From: Pyrrhoderma lamaoense
Taxonomy: Eukaryota > Basidiomycota > Agaricomycetes > Hymenochaetales > Hymenochaetaceae
Assembly: GCA_002794735.1 (NCBI GenBank)
Contig: NBAZ01000008.1
Location: 186,001-250,000, forward strand
Length of the DNA stretch: 64,000 nucleotides
Direction of reading: 5' to 3'
The notes beneath the pieces were generated by a model, which saw only the letters and a list, made by a program, of their open reading frames with translations, was not told the DNA's origin and did no database searches. Each line of letters begins with the position of its first letter. Position 1 is the stretch's first letter. Shown piece by piece: positions 32,001 to 44,395 of this stretch. Both the position numbers and the translations under genes were made by a program.

Positions 32001-33229
32001 ATTTTTAAATGGTGACATTGACCATGAAGTTTACATGGAGATGCCAGAGGGTTATGATGTACTTGGACTCAATAAACCAGGTGCTGGTTATGTGCTTAAA
32101 CTGCTCAAAGCGTTGTATGGGTTAAAACAGGCTAGCAGACAATGGTACAAGAAGTTGGACAGTACTTTGTCTTCAATGGGTTTCAACAAAATCAAGGTGG
32201 ACCATGCAATCTGGGTGTTTAAACAAGGAGATGTATGAATTATTGTGCTAGCTTATGTAGATGATCTTATAATTGCTACAAAGAGCACTCTGATGCACAA
32301 AGAACACTTTCCCAGCTTCACTCTCACTTTAAACTCAGAGATCTTGGTCCCACTTCTTTTATTCTTAGTGTGCAAGTTGAAAGAAATCGCTCTAAACACT
32401 CTCTTTCACTTTCCAGAAGCAGTACATTGTGGACCTGCTTCAAAACTACCACATGTCTGACTGCAAGCCTGTTGACACTCCACTTGACCTCAATCACCAG
32501 CTCTCCAAAAAACAAAGCCTTAAAACAGAAGAAAAGCGAATTAAGATGTGCAACTACCCATATGCACAACTTGTTGGCTCTCTGATGTACTTGGCCATTT
32601 GCACTCGCCCTGATATCTCATTTGCTGTTAGCAAACTTGGACAGTTCAGTTCTAATCCTGGTCTTACTCATTGGAAAGCTGCTCAGCATCTGCTTCGCTA
32701 TTTACAAGGCACCAAAGACTACAAGTTGACTTATGCACCAGACCCTTCGCAAACTGAGCTGTTCACAAGTTACACTGATGCAGACTTTGCTGGTGACAAG
32801 TCAACAAGAAAATCCACGAGTGGAATGGTGATAAAGATGGGAACTGGAGCAGTTAGCTGGTCTAGCAAGCTGCAAGGCATTGTAACACTGTCAACAACTG
32901 AGGCAGAATATGTAGCTGCAGTCACAGCAGGATAAGAGATCATTTGGCTTCGCTATTTGCTCACTGAACTTGGTTACAGGATGGATGGTCTCTCTACACT
33001 GTTTGTTGACAACAACTCAGCAGTACAAGTCGCAAAAAACCCAGAACACCATGGCAGAATCAAACACTTAGACCTGAGATACTACTGGCTCAGAGATCAA
33101 ATGAACATGGGTGTCATTCGGATTTTGCACTTGAGAACAGATGAAATGCCTGCAGACTTGATGACTAAAGCACTGGGGAGAATCAAAGTACAGTTGTTCA
33201 CAAAGATGATTGGATTGGCAGACTGCTAG
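29077..33229 (+). pseudogene. gag-pol: Copia-1 gag-pol polyprotein, several stops
   Basis: One frame from the Gag middle to RNase H. The Gag part is UBN2-like (WTALENAH, LLDDELASMALLKGLP). The zinc knuckle reads CTLYGRNGHELSQC, with the second Cys now Tyr. A TGA at 29548 is followed in frame by protease (DTGATCHMT), the pre-integrase domain (HRRFGHLN, CEPCIAGKQ), integrase with all three acidic residues (HSDLHG, DDKGGEY, NGVAERANR), RT (NRWVFKLKR, AFLNGDID) and a TGA at 32236 just before the catalytic YVDD (32254-32265). A frameshift lies near 32300. RNase H runs to DADFAGD, TTEAEYVAA and LRYYWLRD, with a TAA at about 32933. Confidence 0.93.
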
Positions 33230-33242
33230 GATCAGGTGGGAG

Positions 33243-33611
33243 TGTTGAAATAAGTGCCCCAGCACTCATGCACAATACCGGTTTTCATGACTTGTTATTT
33301 TTCATTTCTCATTTTTTATCTTACCTTATCCATCTTCTCTCACATGATCACCTGAGTAATGGCTTATATAATATTACTCAGCTGAGGTCTTTTAGCTATC
33401 ACTTTCTCAGCGAGTACTTTTAGCTGTAGCTTACTCATGTACTCGAGCACATTTAGCTAGCTGTATATATAGAGCATGTAGTCAGTGGTGAGAGGTCAAC
33501 TGTCTTGCCCTCATCACCACTGATCCAGTACTTTGTACTTAGGCTGACTCTTGCAAGTTGTGCACTGTGTCTCAACAAGTGTGATACACAGTTTCCTCTC
33601 TGCACTTCACA
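33243..33611 (+). repeat. Copia-1 3' LTR, 369 bp
   Basis: Starts TGTTGAAATAAG and ends CACTTCACA. It is preceded by the purine-rich AGGTGGGAG. It lacks a short block (GTGCCAG...) present in the 5' LTR. Confidence 0.93.
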
Positions 33612-34030
33612 CAAGCTAGTATAGAATGCCCTCTGTTAGAATTTCCTTTTAGATTCATTCTCAACCCTGTATCCAAGTCCTCTAATTAACAGTGTCTCTC
33701 CCTGCTTCTAGAGACCCCTGAACCAAAGCCTATTTTTTCTTTTATAAAGATTTTTCAGGCCAGCTAGTTAGGCTAAAGTAACCACTAATGGGCTTTATTC
33801 AACAAAGATCAGATTGCTTCTTTAAGCAAATTACAATGAGTAACAAGGTACAGCTTAGAGAATGATGAACTGTATATTGCTGCACTGGCTGCCTTGTCTT
33901 GAGAACTCTGATAGATCTAGATTAAGCTGCTGACCCTATTCTAATCTCTCTTGTGCTAATCTGGATTATAGATTATCCACCCCTTTCTTATTCATATTTA
34001 GTATCAGTGTTGTCTTTGTTCCACTCTTAG
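33612..34030 (-). mobile_element. Element Z fragment (Z2)
   Basis: Minus-strand match to Z1 from about 13354 down to 12710, lacking the stretch around the TATA box. It begins directly at the end of the Copia-1 LTR. Confidence 0.75.
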
Positions 34031-34474
34031 CTTGTCTAGTTATATGAGATGACTCAATAAAAATAGGATTGCCAGAGTGTATATTCTTTCTTTTGTTCTT
34101 TTTCTTATTTGCAGAATTTTTCATTTTTCCACTAGTTCACTTTAAAGTGTTTTTAACTTTGAAATGTAAGCAAGTAAAGAATTTAATAAAGGGGGTTGAG
34201 AGTACTTCTTTAGAGTTGGGTATCTATACAAGTGTAATTCTACAATAAACCTAAAATGGTGTTATTTTAGTTGTTTCATTAACTCAACAATTATAAGCAA
34301 AGCTTACTAAGTGAAATCTTTTGTCCTATTCCAACATATTGCCACCAAGTTCTTTATAGTAACAAAAATAAATTTTGACTTTATAGTTAGCACATTTGCT
34401 CTAACTATCTGTTTGAGCATAGTATATTGTAAGCAATAATTTGATTCCAATGTCTTTTATAGCTTTTTGAAAAT
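34031..34474. other. Unassigned AT-rich stretch
   Basis: I see no recognisable gene, LTR or match to other repeats in the window. The plus strand has a loosely open frame without known motifs. It may be an old, mutated element. Confidence 0.4.
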
Positions 34475-35406
34475 CCTCCTTATATACATCTACTACATGT
34501 GAACTAACTACCCATTTAATTATAGAGAAATACTATTATTATATTTAATCTGTGGCACCTAATGTAGCACTATTGTGGCACATTTCATTTGTGGCACTTG
34601 TATCCATGTCACCAGCAATTTGTGGCACTAATTAAAGTGTCCAATTTGTCCTTCATCCAAAAGTATTAAGCTTGTTATGTTGTTTATAACTGTATCTGTT
34701 GCTGCATCCATTATTACAATCATCTGACTCATGAATTACCATATTCATATTGTGGGAATATATATGACTGGCATGCTCATTCCCTGCATGGGAATATCTT
34801 CTTAGCCTAGTCTTGGGCTTGCTAAAAGAAATAGCTAGTCCACCATTCATAATGTGGATAGTCTGACATAATGCTTGTTTTAGCATAGGCTGATGGATTA
34901 TTTCTATTTCATTCTTCTCTTAGGAGAATAGTATTAATGTGTGGTAGTATAGGGTGTTCCCTATTAAGCATGATTGGTAATAGAGGATCTTTTTGCTGTG
35001 GTATTACTGGAGGAGGTGTTACTGATCTGGTTCTATTGAGAATGATCCAATCTACTTTGTTAAATCCTGGACAAGGATTTTTATTATATTTTTCATAGAT
35101 TATTCCTCTCCATAATGTGTGCATTTGCATTGCAAAGTGATTAGTCTCCTTTTTGTCTATAGTCATTATGTCTGGTCCTCGTAGTGTAAAGCATTCATCT
35201 GTAGCTCTAATTACAGCTTTACAAATTGCTCCTTGATTTCTGCTGAAGCTTGTTTGTGTAGTATACCACATATTGAGGATGCTACTAGGATTGGTTCTCT
35301 ATGACTTCTAGCATCTAGCATTACTTCAGAGCAAACCTGTAATTCAGGTTGATTTGAATATAACTTTTTAAATGGCTCTTCTAACTAAAGGTGGTTTTGT
35401 ACCCTC
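34475..35406 (-). mobile_element. Element X, copy X5, right half only
   Basis: Minus-strand X sequence from the TATA region to a point about 300 bp from the X 5' end. It includes the GTGCCAC array and an open part of the X protein (35271-34909). It stops at TACCCTC, exactly where the start of a Gypsy-2 LTR begins. The missing left half is X3 at 44679-44977; see the inversion finding. The 3' end is lost within about 10 bp of the TATA box. Confidence 0.88.
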
Positions 35407-35440
35407 TGTCATACACTTTTCCTTTTTCTTCTTATTTTCA
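35407..35440 (+). repeat. First 34 bp of a Gypsy-2 LTR (5' LTR of copy D, displaced)
   Basis: Starts TGTCATACACTTTTCCTTTT and is followed without gap by the Gypsy-1 leader at 35441. The rest of this LTR is at 50527-50643 on the other strand. Confidence 0.85.
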
Positions 35441-35543
35441 CCTCTATCAATGCTTACCCACCCATACAACTCTGGTACGAAGGACTATCTTTCCAGATCT
35501 TCTTTGACATTGACAACAGAGGAGCTACCCCGGCTTGGCAACA

Positions 35544-36662
35544 ATGGAACAGGACAACGTAGAACAACAACAACAGCAGCAGCAGCAGCAAGAGCAGCTT
35601 GACCCACCTCCCGCACCCCCTACTGTGGAGCAGCTACAGCTACAGCTTCGAGCTCTTAGAGAAGAAATCGAAGGGACTAACAATGTGGTAAGAGGACTTA
35701 TAGCACTAGTGGAACAGCAGCACTGTCCAGCCCTTCGTGCTAAGATCCATGTAGCCAAACTGGAACTCTTCAATGGCAAAGACTACGATGCCTTCATTCG
35801 CTCTGTCATCACGTACCTACAAGCAGCCAAAGCAGACTTTCCAGATGACAAATCCCAAGCTCTGTTCATGCTGTCTTTCATGAAAGGAGGCCATGCAGGT
35901 GTATGGGCAGAAAACTACTTGGAATCTGCTTACGATGATGTGGGAGACTTCAAGGACACCAGTCGTGAGTTCATCGGAAAGCTAGAGGCAGCCTTCTCAG
36001 ACCCCAACAAACGAGCTAATGCACAATGTGACCTGGAGAGACTACAAGTAGTCAAACAGTCTTACGACAAGTTCTTCCAGCAGTTCGAGATCTACTTACA
36101 AAAAGCAGGCTACAACACCATCATGCACGAACCCTACTTAATCTCCCTGCTAAAGAAAGCTCTACCTGAAAACACTCTTACTTTTGTTCTCAGCTCTCAC
36201 CCCACCCCTGTAACTTATAAAGGATGGAAAGAACAGGCTATGCTCCACGAGAGAACCAAGTTGGAACTGAGGGCAATATGAGGACAAGGCAACTCTCTTC
36301 TGAGCACGTTTAAACCACATCCACAAAACAACCCACCTGTCACTCGCCCAGCTAATGAGGCCCCTGCTAAGCAAGACCACTCGGGAACCACGTTTGTAGG
36401 ACTTGGGCAGCCAATGGATGTGTCAGTAGGTCAGGCTCGACGACGAGGTGGTTGCTACTTGTGTGGAAAGGTTGGACATTTTGCACGCGAATGTCCCAAC
36501 CAAAAGACACAGATCCGAGCAATCTTGCGTGCTATGAGTGGAAGTGAGAGGAAAGCGTGGGCGGATGGAGTGGAAGAGTTGAAAGAGAGTGACTTCGAGG
36601 AAGAAGGTGAGGGCGAGGATGAGACAGAATCCGAGGAGGGTTTTGTGGCGGCCCAAGCATGA
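35544..36662 (+). pseudogene. gag: Gypsy-1 gag (copy C), one stop
   Basis: Starts at MEQDN (35544), then a poly-Gln run, capsid, zinc knuckle CYLCGKVGHFAREC near 36450-36495 and an acidic tail. The only break is TGA at 36279, where copy D has CGA. It is 373 codons long. The stop overlaps the next start as ATGA (36659-36662). Confidence 0.93.
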
Positions 36663-36904
36663 ACACGGCATGTGAGGGCAATGACTCGGTTTCTCTTTTT
36701 TCCCATGGCCAATTTCAGAAAAGATGGACAAAAACACTAATACAAAATCAGAAAATGTCAAAACTTCTGTAAAAAAATGTTGTACTTCTAACCCTGTAAC
36801 TTTTAAAAATGACTCTACTTTTTCTGCTTCTTTTTCTTCTAATAAAACTATTTATTCTAACTCTTTGGCTGAGTCATTAAAACCTGTGAAACCAAAAACA
36901 TGAT
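36659..36904 (+). pseudogene. Small frame between gag and pol (copy C)
   Basis: Counterpart of the 81-codon frame at 58448-58693 in copy D. It starts MNTACEGNDS inside the gag stop and lacks one T of a T-run near 36692, which shifts the frame here. It is Ser/Lys/Asn-rich. It ends at a double TGA also present in copy D. Confidence 0.65.
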
Positions 36905-39900
36905 GACAGGACCTGTTAGAGCTGTTTTCAAATCCTTGGATGGCGCAAAGGATACGAGAAGACTCTGACAGTCAAGTACGTCCAGTGTTACTCTCCCTTA
37001 TTCCAGAGGGGCACAGAGAAGAAGTGACAGATGAATTGTTGGAGGAAATACAGAGGATGGGTAAGGAGGATGCGGAGGTGGCGGTAGAGATGATGAGGGA
37101 GCCAATCCGGTTTGTGAAAGGAGGCAGGGGGCAGCAGTTGATGGTCCCAGTTACGGTTACAAGGTTAGACAACAGCTCACGAATAGGCACTAGAGCTCTT
37201 GTTGACAGTGAGTGCACAGGATCATGCATTAATCAGTGTTTTGTCATAGACTACCAAATACTTACATGCAAAACACCACTTGCAATACCAGTCTATAATG
37301 CTGATAGCACTCTTAACAAGAATGGCTCAATCAAGGAGTTCGCTACCTTACAACTAACTATTGATGATCACTTTGAGTGCATTGACCTCATTGTCACGGA
37401 CCTAGGGGACACAGACTTGTTTCTCAGACATGATTGGCTAAAAATCCACAACCCCTCAATTGACTGGACTGATGCAACACTGTGCTTTAACCAAGCCAAC
37501 TGCAAAAGAGAACAAGATGTGGAGATCGGGCTGAATCCAGAGGATGATCTAAAACCAGAGAATCAAATCTTCTTCTTTGACTGGGACCAATATGTTGAAA
37601 AGAATTGTCGAATAGTGCAGCAGAGACCACAGGAGGTGACCCCTAACTATGCTAGGGACTTCCCCAAGGTCTTTAGCAAAGAAGAATTTGATCACCTTCC
37701 AGAACAACATCCTTGGGACCATGCTATCGAGCTCACTCCAGGTTTCTCTCTAGCTGATTGCAAAGTCTACCCACTTAATCAAGAGGAGCAACAGGTTCTT
37801 GATGAATTTCTAGCAAAAAATTTACGAAATGGTTGCATTTGCCCTCCTAAATCACCCATGGCATCACCCTTCTTCTTCGTCAAAAAGAGGGATGGCAAAC
37901 TTTGTCCAGTACAAGACTATCATAAGCTTAATCAGGGGACAGTCAAAAACAAGTACCCACTACCCCTGATCCAAGAGCTTATTGATAAGATGAAACAAGC
38001 TAAATACTTCACCAAGCTTGATGTCCGTTGGGGCTACAACAACATACGCATAAAAGAAGGAGACAAGTGGAAAGCAGCTTTCAAAACTAACCAAGGCCTG
38101 TTTGAACCCACAGTGATGTTCTTTGGGTTAACCAACTCACCAGCCACTTTCCAAAGTTTCATGAACTCTATCTTAAAAGACCTGGTAGACGAGGGGCATG
38201 TCATTATTTATCTAAATGACATTCTCATCTACACCATGGACTTGAAAGAGCATGACCATATTGTGCGACAGGTGCTAGAAATCCTAAAGCAGAATCAACT
38301 GTACCTATGATTCGAGAAGTGCACTTTTGCTCAAAGCACTATTGAATACTTAGGCTTCATTGTAGACAATGGAGAGATCCGCATGGACGCAAAGAAAGTT
38401 GAAGCCATCCAAACCTGGCCAGAACCCAAGAACTTCACAAATGTCCAATCATTCTTGGGTTTCTGCAACTTCTATTGTTGATTCATAAAAGACTTTAGCA
38501 AAATAGCAAGACCTCTTAACCAGTTGACTGGAAATGTGGAGTGACAGTGGGGAGAGGAGGAGCAGAAGGCTTTTGAGGGTTATAAGGGGGCAATAAAGAG
38601 TTTCCCAGTGTTGGCAGTGCCACAGACAAAGACTCATTCAGAACGAGAGTGATACATCAGATTTTGCAGTTGGAGCAATTTTGTCTCAAAAACAGGAAGG
38701 CAAATGGCGCCCCATTGCATACTTCTCCCAGTCCATGTCACAAGCAGAATGCAACTATGCAATCTATGACAAAGAGATGCTAGTAATCATGCTTGCCTTG
38801 CAGGAATGGAGGCAGTATCTTTTAGAAGCCAAGCACCCTGTTGAAGCATGGACAGACCACAAAAACTTATCCTACTTCAAAGCTCCACAAGATCTGAACT
38901 ACAGACAAGCATGATGGGTTACTGAACTGGCTGATTACAACTTGCAAATTGTACTAAAGGCTGGAAAAGAGATGAAAAAGGCTGACCTCCTCTCGAGACG
39001 AGTGGATCATGAGAAAAGGGAGAATGACAACAAAAACATCACTTTGTTGAAGCCTGAGTGGTTTATCCATGATGTAACCATTGAATCTCTTGACACAAAT
39101 CTGGTCCAAAGAATCAAAGACAGTCATAAACCAATAAACAAGTCAGTCAAAAAGGCACTAGACACAGGAAACAAGGAATAGAGACATGAAGATGAGGGCT
39201 TGGTATTCTGGGAGCACAGGCTGTACATGCCATGGGATGCAAAGTTATGAAAAGACATCATCAGAGTACACCATGATGACCCTCTTGTAGGTCACCCAGG
39301 GCGACATAAGACTCATGAACTGATCACATGGAGTTACTGGTGGCCTGGAATCTCTGCTCAAGTGCGTACATATGTCTCAGGCTGCAAAGCTTGCCAAAGA
39401 ACCAAGGCTCACCGGGAAAGAAAACATGCCCTGCTAAACCCCAATGAGATACTATCAGAACTATGGGAGGTCATCTCTGTAGATCTAATTAGTGAACTAC
39501 CAGAATCACTGGGTTTAATGCCATATGCATAATCGTGGATTGCTTTAGCAAGCAGATACATGCAATCCCCACCAACACAGAGCTGACTTCAGAAAGTATG
39601 GCAAAGATCTATCATGACCAGGTATTCAGGCTCCATGGCATCCCTCGAAAGGTTATCAGTGATTGGGGACCACAATTCGAGTCTAGCTTCATGAAAGACC
39701 TATACTAATTACTGGGGATAGAAGTGAAACCATCCACAGTATATCATCCCCAAACTGATAGCCAGACCGAGTGAATCAACCAAGAGATCAAGTAATACCT
39801 TTGGATCTATGTCAACTTCAGACAGAACAACTGAGCAGACTGGCTAGCCATTGCAGAGTTTGCTTACAATGACAAAGTACAAACATCTACAGGCCACTCA

Positions 39901-40602
39901 CCATTCTTTGTCAACCATGGTTGTCATCCTTACAAAGGCTCCAACCCTTGTGTAATAGCTCATAACAAATCTGCCCAGCAGTTCAAAGAACGCATAAGCA
40001 AAGTTCAGGAGGAGGTAGGGGCTAGTCTTAAGATGGCAGCAAAGATGATAAAACAATTCTATGACAGAACTAAAGGGGAATCTATTGCATATAAGAAAGG
40101 TGACAAGGTCTGGTTGGAAGCTACCAACATAACTACCAAACGACCTATAAAAAAGCTAGACAATAAAAGACTGGGTCCGTTCACAATTGTAGATAAAGTT
40201 GGCAAAGCTGCATACAAGTTGAAACTACCAGACACTTGAAGAATCCACCCCGTATTCAATGAAGTTCTGTTATCTCTATATCACTCTCCCTAGTTCGAGT
40301 CACAGCAACAACAACCACCTTTGTCACCAGAGATTGTAGATGAGAATGAAGAATGGGAAGTGGAAGAAGTGTTAGGAGCTAAGATAGTGGGACATGGAGT
40401 GTTACAGTTCAAGGTGAAATGGAAAGGGTATTTGCATGAGCACGACCAGTGGCTGCCAGCAAGCTACTTGAAGAATGCACCTGAGGTCATAGCTGAGTTT
40501 TACCAGCAAAACCCATTGGCTCCTCGCAAGCTACATAGCATAGACTTCCAGCAGCTACCATTCCAACCTGTCTATTGGTTTACCAACCCACTTGCAGAAT
40601 AG
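36905..40602 (+). pseudogene. pol: Gypsy-1 pol (copy C): PR-RT-RH-IN-chromodomain
   Basis: From MAQRIREDSDS at 36940. The protease motif reads VDSECTGSC, with the DSG Gly now Glu. RT has the catalytic box YLND at 38209-38220 in place of YLDD, so it would be inactive. RNase H lies at 38640-39000 and integrase at 39180-40240, with stops. The chromodomain is at about 40345-40510 (EEWEVEEVLGA, FKVKWKGY). Stops lie near 38308, 38480, 38542, 38650, 39178, 39248 and 39706, among others; most are transitions relative to copy D. Confidence 0.93.
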
Positions 40603-40635
40603 AAAACAAGGACATTTTGCATAAGGAGGGGGCGA

Positions 40636-40949
40636 TGTCATGAACGGAAACAAACTTGTAGTTATTTCTTTCATTTTCTTATTATTTCTCTTCTATCATG
40701 TAAATGGTTACTAAGAGGGTTACCAGTTGTCATGTGATTGGCTTAGTCACTGGGAGTCAGGTGATCAGGTGCTATATAGTTATTACCACATACTTTTCCC
40801 AGGATCATTAGATATATAAGACCACTTAGTAGCTCATGTATAACTTAGCTTTGTTCTTGTCTTATCTCGGTACCTCAATACACTTGTTCCCCATTTTGTG
40901 TTGCTCACACTTAGTACTTATCAAGTAGAGGCTTTGCTGGTCACTGACA
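40636..40949 (+). repeat. Gypsy-1 3' LTR (copy C), 314 bp
   Basis: TGTCATGAACGG to CACTGACA, preceded by the purine tract AAGGAGGGGG. It is followed by ATATT and Mar-2 sequence. Confidence 0.95.
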
Positions 40950-42496
40950 ATATTTTCTTTGAAACACCATAAAATACTATCAGAAGTAGCTTGTTTTATA
41001 TACTAGAATGTCTATAATATTATTTCAATGTTATTATGATAAAAAAAAATTGAGCAGGGATATGTGATTAATTTAAAAAAAAATTCTTGGTGTATTTCTT
41101 TTAGCGCTTACTAGTATAAAATAAAATTTGGTTAAAAAAAATTCAAATAATAGAGAAATCACTTACAAGCTGTTTAATATTTTGTATGCCCCCCTTGCAC
41201 TTTCAAAAGAGCAGCAACATGGCAAGGCATGCTTTTATAAAGTTTATCCAATAGCACTTTAGGAAAGTTGGCCCATTCTTCTTTAATTGTTTTTAATAAA
41301 TTTGGTAGACTACTTGGAAGTGGGTCACGGGCATGGATAAAAGCATCTAATCTATCCCAGATGTACTCTATAATACTCATATCAGGGCTATAAGAAGGCC
41401 AAAAAAGTTGTCGAATTTTTTTCTTTATAAACCATGCTTCAGCAACTTTCAAATGATGTTTAGGGTCATTGTCTTGTTGAAAAATATGTCAAGATCCCCC
41501 GGTAAGCTTTAAATTATATTTTTTTACTGTCTTAGGAAGTTTTTTGTTAAGAATTTCAATGTAGTCGGGGCCATTCATAGTATTAGTGATGTGATGAAGT
41601 TCTCCCATACCCTTTGCAGTAATGCATCTTTATAGCATAACACTTCCACCTCCATGTTTGGCTGTTTTTTTAAGAAAACAATCATCAAGAGCTTGCTCAG
41701 GCTTAAAATATGCATATTGACAACTATTAGACTTGAAAAGTATAAATTTTGACTCATCCAAAAAAATGACCTTTTTCCAATCATTAACAGTCCAATGGAT
41801 GTGTTCAAGGGCCCATTGCTTTCTATGCCTTTTGTGTTCCTTTGTTAAGTATGGTTTGGAGCAATGTACACAACAGATAAGTCCATGGCTTTTCAAATTC
41901 CATTGTATAGTGTGTACTGACACATAAGAAAAGGCCTTTTTCTAAACTTCTACAGTATTGACAACCTCTGTTTTTGTTAACATTCTAGCAGCAACACGAG
42001 TATCACAAGAAGTCATGACTCGAGGACAATCAGATTTAGGCTGTACATGGTAATAATCTGGGAAATCAATGTATTGTTTGATGATACGAGACACAGTTGT
42101 TTGATGAAGCTGTAACTTCTATACTATATCAAAAGGTCAGATTCCTTGCTTATTCCACTCAATAATCCTGCATTTCTTTGTAGAAGATGTATAGACCATA
42201 ACAAGAGGACCCAACTGCAAAAAAAATGACAAAAAACAGCCTTGTCATTATCGAGAAACTTGAAGTTGAAGTTAAAGGTCTTGCCATGTCAAAAGTGTTG
42301 CACAACACTTTTTGCGAAAACTCGGTTATTGTTTTTTTACAGCATTCTTTCTTCACTTAAAACATGTGTCTTTTCAAAGAGTAAGTGTATTATATTTGAT
42401 CTCTAAACTATTTTTTCTAATTTACTTGAATTTTGAAGCATACAAAATCAATTTCTGCAGTCGATGACAAGTGTGCAATACTTTTGACTGCCACTG
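40950..42496 (-). mobile_element. Mar-2: Tc1/mariner element, one end cut by Gypsy-1 copy C
   Basis: The right terminus (reverse complement) reads CAGTGGCAGTCAAAAGTATTG with TA next to it at 42497-42498. The left terminus is missing here and is found at 51254-51310 (CAGTGGTGGTCAAAAGTAATG). It contains a broken transposase. Confidence 0.88.
41174..42199 (-). pseudogene. Tc1-family transposase of Mar-2
   Basis: Minus strand from MVYTSSTKK at 42199. HTH region with stops (IIEWNKQGI), then PKSDCPRVMTS, the segment up to VNDWKKVIFLDESKF (first Asp), AKHGGGSVML, then after a frame change SPDMSIIEYIWD with the catalytic Glu. It ends GGHTKY. Stops and at least one frameshift near 41580 disable it. 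Confidence 0.88.
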
Positions 42497-42498
42497 TA

Positions 42499-42951
42499 TA
42501 TTATTCAGAGATTTGCTTTATGCTAAGCAATTTGTATATGTCTTTGAACAAAATTTTATAGTCATGAATACTACTCTTTTTTTATTTAAAAATATTGAGT
42601 TTAGCTTTTGTATCTTTAATTCTGTCTGCTTTTCTTAATCTATTTTATAACTAGTTTTTAATTTTTTTATAAATTGTGACTCCATTTACTATGTTTGAGA
42701 TTTGTATTAATTTATCTATAGTCCATCATTCCACTACTGGTTGTGCTCAAGTTAATACTAGTTTGTATAAATATTATATTATAAATTTGACTTTTTTTTG
42801 TATTTGTATTTAATTCTGCTGCTTTGAATTAAAAATTTGTATAATAAAAAGAATTAATAAGGTTATAATTTTTTTGTTTATTATAAAGGATTATTTTAAC
42901 AATAATTTTGAATATTATTGTTATATTTAATTGGATTCTTCACTGGATTTC
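42499..42951 (-). pseudogene. Gag-like remnant, part 2 (interrupted by X2)
   Basis: On the minus strand one frame reads, with a few stops, LIQISNIVNGVTIYKKI, RLRKADRIKDTKAKLN and KKSSIHDYKILFKDIYK, which resembles the capsid region of a retroelement Gag. It joins 44396-44678 across X2. AT-rich and very old. Moderate to low certainty. Confidence 0.35.
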
Positions 42952-44395
42952 TGTTAGGATTTCCAAACTTTAGGCTTACCAATAACAATTATAAAGCGCT
43001 TACATCATGTCTAACGATGAGGTCACACGAGGCTCATCAACTAGCCGGGACAGACCTTAAAACATATGCCGTACCTGTTATAGAACAATACAGGAAATGG
43101 AAGAGATATGTAACAATATGGCCATACAAATAACAAAGGCCTTAATCAAGACCCAGAAAGAAGATTGGAGATATTATAATAACTATGGATGGTTTGATAT
43201 GCATACAAACAACTATCTGTATGACACCACCTTGCATAACATAACAAGGGTACAAAACCACCTTTGGTTAGAAGAACCATTCAAGGACATATACCCTGAT
43301 CAACCTGAACTACAGAATCCCTCCGAAGCAATGCTAGATGCTAGAAGTCATGGAGAACCAATCCTAGTAGCATCCTTAATATGTTATACTACACAAACAA
43401 GCTTCAGCAGAAATCAAGGAAGCAATTTGTAAATCTGTAATCAGAGCTACAGATGAAAGCTTTGCACTACGAGGACCAGGCATAATGACTATAGATGAAA
43501 AGGAGACAAATCACTTTGCAATGTGAATGCACACACTGTGGAGAGGAATGATATATGAAACTTATAATAAAGCTCCTCGTCCAGGATTCGAGAGAGTAGA
43601 TTGGATCACTCTTAACAGGGCTCAATCAGTAACACCTCCAGTGATACCACAGCGAGAAAGTCCTCCATTACCAGTCATGTCTAATAGGGAATGCCCTATA
43701 CTACCACACATCAATACTATTCTCCCAAGAGAAGAATGGGATAGAAACAATCCATCAGCCCATGCTAGAACTAGCATAGCGTCAGACCATCCACAGTTTG
43801 AATGGCGGACTAGCCATTCCTCTTAGCAAGCCCGAGACTGGGCTAAGAAGATATTCCCACGCTGGGAGTAGATGCGCCGGTCGAATAAATTCTCACAATA
43901 CAAGTACGGTAATTCACGAGTCAGGTGATTGTAATAATGGACGCGGCAACAGAAACAGTTATAAACAATATAACAAGCTTAATGCTTTTGGATGAAGGAC
44001 GAATTAGACACTTTAACTAGTGCCACAAATTGCTGGAGATATGGATATGGGTGCCACAAACAATGGTGCCACAATGGTGCCACACTAAATGCCACAAATT
44101 AAATATAATATTAGTATTTCTTGATGATTAAATGGGTAGTTAGTTCACATGTAGTAGATGTATATAAGGAGGTCGATTTTGACCAAGATCTCCTCATTGA
44201 AATCAATCTTGTCACAAACCCAAAGACAGCTAATCTGTCTACATCTGATACATCACTATCATCTGTCAGTATATCTGACCTACAAGTCGTTTCTGTTTTG
44301 AACACTGTGATACTAAGTACAAGGGCATCTTATATAAGTACGCTTAGTCGTATTATCCCCTTGCTTATACAAGCAGATCAATACAGATCCTAACA
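42952..44395 (+). mobile_element. Element X, copy X2, 1444 bp, target duplication ATTTC
   Basis: Ends TGTTAGGAT and ATCCTAACA, flanked by ATTTC on both sides (42947-42951 and 44396-44400). A TATATAAGG box lies at about 44160. The GTGCCAC array is shorter than in X1. It keeps most of the X reading frame. Confidence 0.95.
43007..43826 (+). pseudogene. X-element protein, copy X2
   Basis: Starts MSNDEVTRGSSTSRD. The first Cys of the CxxC region is followed by RTCYRTIQEMEE. The frame stays open through LWLEEPFKDIYPDQPEL to ARSHGEPILVAS, then shifts near 43390 and resumes as MHTLWRGMIYETYN after a TGA at about 43526. It shows that the missing base in X1 near 24354 is a private mutation. No known domain. 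Confidence 0.65.

Larger units (their letters stand above)
27712..33611 (+). mobile_element. Copia-1: Ty1/copia element, LTR to LTR, 5.9 kb
   Basis: LTRs at 27712-28092 and 33243-33611. A primer site follows the first LTR, a purine-rich stretch precedes the second, and one gag-pol frame lies between with a few stops. A segment of about 750 bp (28326-29075) holding the leader and the start of gag is inverted. The flanks differ (AATTG on the left; ACAAG or CAAGC on the right), so there is no target duplication. Confidence 0.95.
35441..40949 (+). mobile_element. Gypsy-1 copy C, body and 3' LTR (5' LTR displaced)
   Basis: Plus-strand leader, gag, pol and 3' LTR. Its own 5' LTR and first leader part lie at 50644-51253 in the opposite orientation. 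It is much more mutated than copy D, almost all by C-to-T and G-to-A changes, many at CpG. Confidence 0.93.
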
